Origin: Nitrosopumilales archaeon UBA218
Lineage (GTDB): Archaea > Thermoproteota > Nitrososphaeria > Nitrososphaerales > Nitrosopumilaceae
Assembly: GCA_002499525.1 (NCBI GenBank)
Contig: DAMC01000097.1
Location: forward strand, 1-10,298
Direction: 5' to 3'
DNA: 10,298 bases
Shown here one piece after another: positions 7,179-10,298 of the stretch (positions are counted from its first letter, which is position 1; each line of letters begins with the position of its first letter). The notes beneath the pieces were generated by a model. It saw only the letters and a program-made list of their open reading frames with translations. It ran no database searches and was not told the origin of the DNA. The position numbers and the translations under genes were made by a program.

Positions 7179-7694
7179 TTACCTAGCCTTTAGCCTCTTG
7201 ATTTTTTCTTGTAACAACATACATCCTTGAATCAGGGTTTCAGGTCTAGGAGGGCACCCAGGCACATACACATCCACTGGTAGGATTCCATCAATTCCTG
7301 GCAAGACATTGTAGGAATCAAAATAGAGTCCGCCAGTAATGGCACATGCGCCCATAGCAACAACATACTTTGGTTCAGGCATTTGATCATAAACTAATCT
7401 TAAACGAGGTGCCATTTTTCTAGTAATAGTACCCTGAACAACAACCAGATCACATTGTCTTAAAGAGCCAAATGCTTCTATAATTCCAAATCTTTCAACA
7501 TCATATCTAGGTCCAGATGCAGCACCAAATTCAACACTACAACATGCAGTTTCAATATGAACAGGCCATAATGACCAAAGTCTACTCCAGTTAATCGCAT
7601 AACCAAGTGGTTGATCAACTGCTTTTACAAGAACGTCACCTAACTTTCCTATGAACACATTTGCGTTTTGTGGTGTAAGTAGATCCTTTAGCAT
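7179..7694 (-). CDS. nuoB: Complex I N2-cluster subunit NuoB
   Basis: Peripheral subunit (PSST homologue) holding the terminal [4Fe-4S] cluster N2, which passes electrons to quinone. It is 171 residues, a usual length. All four ligands are visible: the tandem Cys51-Cys52 in ETACCSVEF, Cys117 in AMGACAITGG and Cys147 in VPGCPPRP. The strongly conserved GTITRKMAP (88-96), YDQMPEPK (102-109) and PVDVYVPG (139-146) are also present. Glu55, near the cluster, is conserved. The ATG at 7694 has AAGGG nearby. It lies 43 nt after nuoA, the largest gap in the operon; a minor internal promoter there cannot be excluded, but none is convincing. Confidence 0.97.
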   Translation of the reverse strand: MLKDLLTPQNANVFIGKLGDVLVKAVDQPLGYAINWSRLWSLWPVHIETACCSVEFGAASGPRYDVERFGIIEAFGSLRQCDLVVVQGTITRKMAPRLRLVYDQMPEPKYVVAMGACAITGGLYFDSYNVLPGIDGILPVDVYVPGCPPRPETLIQGCMLLQEKIKRLKAR

Positions 7695-7737
7695 TTCAAT
7701 CCCTTACCTTTTGATTTTGCGTTAGTGATATTAAGAC

Positions 7738-8112
7738 TTACCATATGTTACGCCTCTTGGATTGAAATAGTGCAAATGACATTGCCGCAAACATTATTCC
7801 CAGAAATGCAATGATCGGTAAAGTTGCGGTTTTTGGTAAATGGAGTAATGAACTCCCCCACGCATACAAGAAAATTGACATCACATCAAACACTACAAAC
7901 ATGAGAACATACGAATAATACTGCATCATAAAGTGAGTTCTTCCCTCACCTTTAGGAACTTGACCTGCTTCCATAGGTAAAAATTTGACAGGATTACTTA
8001 ATTTCCTTGGAGAAAGCATACGTGATATTAAAAGTGCTGGACCTACTGCTACAATTGCAAATCCAAACATCAGAAGAACATGACTATAGCTAGCTGCATA
8101 TTCCCCAACCAA
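7738..8112 (-). CDS. nuoA: Complex I membrane subunit NuoA (TTG start)
   Basis: Three-helix membrane subunit (ND3 homologue) at the junction of the two arms. With the TTG start at 8112 it has 124 residues, normal for NuoA. Hydrophobic segments lie at about 11-32, 65-87 and 97-117. The TMH1-2 loop PMEAGQVPKGEGRTHF (46-61) and the TMH2 segment FVVFDVMSIFLYAW (72-85) place it in the family. Compared with the common ECG and FDVEALFL patterns, it has Ala49 for Cys and Met78 for Glu, while Glu48 and Asp76 are kept. The TTG is preferred because no in-frame ATG or GTG occurs before the upstream TAG at 8146-8148. The next Met (residue 15) would cut the first helix. It is the first gene of the operon and is preceded by a candidate TATA box. 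Confidence 0.92.
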   Translation of the reverse strand: MVGEYAASYSHVLLMFGFAIVAVGPALLISRMLSPRKLSNPVKFLPMEAGQVPKGEGRTHFMMQYYSYVLMFVVFDVMSIFLYAWGSSLLHLPKTATLPIIAFLGIMFAAMSFALFQSKRRNIW

Positions 8113-8136
8113 ATCAGCTTGACACCCGTTTATTTG

Positions 8137-8144
8137 TATAAAAA
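8137..8144 (-). promoter_or_regulatory. Candidate TATA box of the nuo operon
   Basis: On the minus strand this reads TTTTTATA, one mismatch from the archaeal TTTAWATA pattern. Its centre lies about 27 nt upstream of the nuoA TTG, so transcription should begin at or within a few bases of the start codon. Such a transcript would be leaderless or nearly so. This is inferred from spacing only. Confidence 0.45.
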
Positions 8145-8197
8145 TCTATGCAAAAAACTAGAGTAAATTTAGCGATCAGAAATCCATGCCAATATCA

Positions 8198-8205
8198 TTG
8201 ATATA
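8198..8205 (+). promoter_or_regulatory. Candidate TATA box of the peroxiredoxin gene
   Basis: TTGATATA differs from TTTATATA at one base. Its centre lies about 25 nt upstream of the ATG at 8227. No Shine-Dalgarno is obvious between them. The spacing suggests a leaderless mRNA starting at the ATG. Confidence 0.45.
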
Positions 8206-8226
8206 CCTCATTAGAGAATTTTAGAT

Positions 8227-8697
8227 ATGGTAGAGGTAGGACAAATGGCTCCAGAATTTGAGTTGGTTGATACCGATCTAAAAATGAGAAAACTATCCGA
8301 GTTTAAGGGAAAAAAAGTAATCTTGTCGTTTTTCGTAGCGGCAAGTTCGCCAGTATGCACTAATGAGATGTGCACATTTCGTGACAGATGGACTGAGATT
8401 TCAGAGTTGGGCGCTCAGGTAATCGGTATTTCAAATGACGGTCCATTTGCAAACAAGGCATTTGCAGAAAAATTTCATTTCAACTATCCAATTCTTGGCG
8501 ACTATAAATCAAAGACAATTAGAGACTATGATATTTTGATGCCAGACTTGTTGCATGTTAAGGGATATGATGCAGCCAAGCGCTCAATTTTCATTATAGA
8601 TGAAAACGGAAAGCTTGCATACAAATGGATCTCAGAGAGCCCTTTGGTTGAGCCAAATTATCAAGAGATAATAGATTTTCTTAAGAAAAGAAATTAG
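8227..8697 (+). CDS. Peroxiredoxin (AhpC/TSA superfamily, BCP-like C-x4-C)
   Basis: Thiol peroxidase that reduces hydrogen peroxide and organic hydroperoxides, probably in the cytoplasm; there is no signal peptide. It is 156 residues, the normal size for BCP/AhpE-type enzymes. The thioredoxin-fold order is intact: VGQMAPEFEL (4-13), the active-site segment FFVAASSPVCTNEMCTFRD (35-53), VIGISNDGP (65-73), and KRSIFIIDENGKL (118-130) with Arg119 as the likely active-site arginine. Cys44 is the probable peroxidatic cysteine. Cys49, five residues later, matches the resolving position seen in bacterial BCP. The usual PxxxS/TxxC motif has Val37 instead of Pro. It is the only plus-strand gene, divergent from nuoA and converging on the biotin carrier gene with 3 nt between stops. 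The context suggests defence against peroxides from respiration. The exact subfamily and physiological reductant are uncertain. Confidence 0.93.
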   Translation: MVEVGQMAPEFELVDTDLKMRKLSEFKGKKVILSFFVAASSPVCTNEMCTFRDRWTEISELGAQVIGISNDGPFANKAFAEKFHFNYPILGDYKSKTIRDYDILMPDLLHVKGYDAAKRSIFIIDENGKLAYKWISESPLVEPNYQEIIDFLKKRN

Positions 8698-8700
8698 AAT

Positions 8701-9213
8701 TTATTCGATTTCAGCCAAGACGTCATTTTTTGCAACTGAAGCAGTTGGCTTTACTTTAATTTTCTTTATAGTTCCGTCTTTGTGAGATTTGATAGATACT
8801 TGCATCTTCATTGATTCCAATACACACACAACATCTCCTTTTTTCACACTATCTCCTTCATTAACATTCACGGAGACAACTTTGCCAGGAATCTGGCTGT
8901 GTAATGCGATTTGGGCATCCCCAGAATCCCCACCGCCTGAATTTTTGTAAACAATTTCATTCAATGAATGATGCATGTTCACAGTAAATGGGGTTCCATC
9001 AACTACCATTTTCATTTGTGAGGTTCCAGCATCAATGTATTTGATAGTGTGAACTGCAGAATCCAAAACGAATTCGATTCCACGAGTATTCATTTTTAGA
9101 ATTTTTAGAGAGTGTTGTTTATCATTTATTTTTATTAAGTAATCCGAATCACCAGTTTTTTGTAAAATATGCCCGTGGAAGACAGATTCTATATCAGAAA
9201 TTTTGTATTCCAT
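8701..9213 (-). CDS. accB: Biotin carboxyl carrier protein of acyl-CoA carboxylase
   Basis: Carries the biotin that shuttles carboxyl groups from biotin carboxylase to the carboxyltransferase, here probably of the bifunctional acetyl-CoA/propionyl-CoA carboxylase of the 3-hydroxypropionate/4-hydroxybutyrate cycle. It is 170 residues from the ATG at 9213. The C-terminal biotinyl domain (about 100-170) starts at IALHSQIPGKVVSVNV and contains VLESMKMQV, with Lys136 as the biotin acceptor. A GGGDSGD linker (about 93-99) joins it to an N-terminal beta-rich region with no motif I can name. A GTG at 9243 would add ten residues overlapping the upstream gene. The ATG is preferred because of AGGAG at 9220-9224, 6 nt upstream, and because it starts 2 nt after the accC stop. 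A lipoyl-domain protein is unlikely given the MKM motif. Confidence 0.93.
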   Translation of the reverse strand: MEYKISDIESVFHGHILQKTGDSDYLIKINDKQHSLKILKMNTRGIEFVLDSAVHTIKYIDAGTSQMKMVVDGTPFTVNMHHSLNEIVYKNSGGGDSGDAQIALHSQIPGKVVSVNVNEGDSVKKGDVVCVLESMKMQVSIKSHKDGTIKKIKVKPTASVAKNDVLAEIE

Positions 9214-9215
9214 TT

Positions 9216-10298
9216 TTATCTCCTGTCCATATGGCTCTTCCACCTATGGCTTGGAATATTTGATGATTTTACTTTACTTCTAAAGAATTCAGAGTGCATT
9301 ATGGCTCCAGCAATAGCAGCAACTTGATTTTGTCTTTGATCAGCTTTGATATCCTCCGTTAGTTTGTCGATGATTCCAAATCTTTTCAAGAAATCGGTTG
9401 ACAAATTACCTTTTTTGTATTCTTCATTTTTGAGAATTGTTTTATAGAGAGGTATCGATGTTTCAACTCCTTGAATGTAAAAGTCATTTAATGCATTGAG
9501 CATTCTTAGTCTAGATTCTTCAAATGTTTGGCCCCATGTGATGAGCTTTGCCATCAACGAATCATAATACGGCGACACAGTACATCCCGGATACAAGTAA
9601 GTATCACATCTGACACCAGGACCAGATGGAATATTGACATCTGGAACAGGTCCTGTGGACGGAGCAAAGTCCAAGAATGTATCCTCTGCATTAATTCTAC
9701 ATTCAATAGCATATCCGTTCATGTGTAGATCATTTTGTTTGAATGGAATAGGTTCTCCATTAGCAATGTCGATTTGCAATTTTACTAGATCAAGTCCAGA
9801 AACAAGTTCAGTGATTGGGTGTTCGACTTGAAGTCTTGCATTAATCTCAATAAAGTAAAAGTCACCATTGTCTGCTCTTAGGAATTCCGCGGTTCCGAGA
9901 TTGGTGTAATCAACTGCTTCGGCGGCTTTGACAACTAGTTCGCCAATTTTATCCCTAGTTTTTTGGTCTACAACAGGAGATGGGGTTTGTTCAATTAGCT
10001 TTTGATTACGTCTTTGAATTGAGCATTCTCTCTCAAAAATATGTACCGCGTTTCCATGTTTGTCTCTAGCAAGCTGATATTCGATGTGACGGATTTTTTC
10101 AAGGAATTTTTCAACAAGGATTGCAGATTTACCAAATGCTGCAATTGATTCACCGGTAACTGTTTCAAAAGCCTCTTTGAGTTCTTTATCGTTATTGACT
10201 AGTCTGATTCCTCTTCCTCCACCGCCATAAACAGATTTGAGTAATACTGGATATCCTATTTGGTTAGCAATATCAAGGGCTTCATTAACATCCTTGAC
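9216..10298 (-). CDS. accC: Biotin carboxylase subunit of acyl-CoA carboxylase (5' end beyond window)
   Basis: ATP-grasp enzyme that carboxylates biotin on the carrier protein using ATP and bicarbonate. The frame is open from the right edge to TAA at 9216-9218. This gives 360 residues, compared with about 450-500 for the family, so roughly the first 100-140 residues (the N-terminal preATP-grasp domain) lie outside. Within the visible part are the glycine-rich ATP loop LLKSVYGGGGRGIRLV (19-34), then HIFERECSIQRRNQK (86-100), then FIEINARLQVEHPITE (149-164) with the metal- and bicarbonate-site residues Glu, Asn, Arg, Gln and Glu. These are followed by the C-terminal domain with ECRINAED and SPYYDSLMAKLI. 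No in-frame ATG, GTG or TTG occurs before residue 174, which confirms that the real start is outside. accB follows 2 nt downstream, in one transcription unit. Confidence 0.95.
   Translation of the reverse strand, partial: VKDVNEALDIANQIGYPVLLKSVYGGGGRGIRLVNNDKELKEAFETVTGESIAAFGKSAILVEKFLEKIRHIEYQLARDKHGNAVHIFERECSIQRRNQKLIEQTPSPVVDQKTRDKIGELVVKAAEAVDYTNLGTAEFLRADNGDFYFIEINARLQVEHPITELVSGLDLVKLQIDIANGEPIPFKQNDLHMNGYAIECRINAEDTFLDFAPSTGPVPDVNIPSGPGVRCDTYLYPGCTVSPYYDSLMAKLITWGQTFEESRLRMLNALNDFYIQGVETSIPLYKTILKNEEYKKGNLSTDFLKRFGIIDKLTEDIKADQRQNQVAAIAGAIMHSEFFRSKVKSSNIPSHRWKSHMDRR
9220..9224 (-). promoter_or_regulatory. Shine-Dalgarno deciding the accB start
   Basis: AGGAG lies 6 nt before the ATG at 9213 and overlaps the last codons of accC. 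It favours this ATG over the in-frame GTG at 9243. Confidence 0.65.

Larger units (their letters stand above)
8113..8226. promoter_or_regulatory. Divergent promoter region between nuoA and peroxiredoxin
   Basis: This 114-bp AT-rich spacer separates two divergently transcribed units. It contains no ORF of note and one candidate TATA element for each direction. I found no clear inverted repeat or operator. Confidence 0.6.

Noticed and set aside
7695..7737. Internal promoter or small gene between nuoA and nuoB
   Set aside because: The 43-nt gap has no convincing TATA element and no open frame of note. A ribosome site for nuoB accounts for part of it.
8119..8142. Bacterial-type promoter: TTGACA followed by TATAAA on the plus strand
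   Set aside because: The spacing is only about 12 nt and the gene content is archaeal. The match is probably chance.
9214..9243. GTG at 9243 as the accB start
   Set aside because: It would overlap accC and has no ribosome site as good as the AGGAG before the ATG at 9213.
9216..9779. A short 187-residue protein starting at TTG 9779
   Set aside because: The frame stays open to the window edge and upstream encodes essential biotin carboxylase motifs, so the TTG is an internal leucine.
9634..9831. Plus-strand frames of 65-66 codons near the right edge
   Set aside because: They are antisense to the biotin carboxylase and have no features of their own.
1..10298. CRISPR array, tRNA or rRNA gene, insertion sequence, attachment site
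   Set aside because: No direct-repeat array, cloverleaf-like sequence, transposase motif or terminal inverted repeats seen by eye. The genes leave almost no room for them.

Overview
The window looks like part of an ammonia-oxidising archaeon of the Nitrososphaerota (Thaumarchaeota), most likely the Nitrosopumilales. This rests on four things. The DNA is AT-rich, roughly 40% G+C by eye. The complex I cluster has the order A-B-C-D-H-I-J-K-M-L, with nuoM before nuoL and no NADH-dehydrogenase genes. A biotin carboxylase/biotin carrier pair of the acyl-CoA carboxylase type lies next to a peroxiredoxin at the head of that cluster. Candidate TATA boxes sit about 25 nt from the start codons. From memory, Nitrosopumilus maritimus has the same arrangement; no search was run to confirm this.

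Layout by position. 1-8112 (minus strand): ten complex I genes in one tightly packed operon, transcribed right to left. nuoA (8112-7738) is first, followed by nuoB, C, D, H, I, J, K and M, then nuoL, which runs off the left edge. Junctions are 0-5 nt gaps or short overlaps, except for 43 nt between nuoA and nuoB. Several internal starts have good Shine-Dalgarno sequences. 8113-8226: a 114-bp divergent promoter region. 8227-8697 (plus strand): a single BCP/AhpC-type peroxiredoxin. 8701-9213 (minus): biotin carboxyl carrier protein. 9216-10298 (minus): biotin carboxylase, cut by the right edge and lacking its N-terminus. The peroxiredoxin and carrier genes converge with only 3 nt between their stop codons. 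No stretch over 300 bp lacks a gene, and no RNA gene, mobile element, repeat array or CRISPR was seen.

How the genes fit together. Complex I couples electron transfer between a soluble low-potential carrier and membrane quinone to ion pumping. With no NuoE/F/G visible, the partner is probably not NADH directly; ferredoxin or another carrier is more likely. In an ammonia oxidiser the complex may run in reverse to make low-potential reductant. The biotin carboxylase and carrier belong to the acetyl-CoA/propionyl-CoA carboxylase that fixes bicarbonate in the archaeal 3-hydroxypropionate/4-hydroxybutyrate cycle. The peroxiredoxin would remove peroxides formed by the respiratory chain.

No undescribed multi-gene system is evident; this is core metabolism. 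The second-look items are residue-level departures from the bacterial/mitochondrial complex I pattern: in the NuoD quinone loop, the NuoA Glu and Cys, and the NuoM central lysine. Others are a His-rich loop in NuoM, an N-terminal extension of NuoH, a peroxiredoxin lacking the usual proline, and apparently leaderless divergent promoters.
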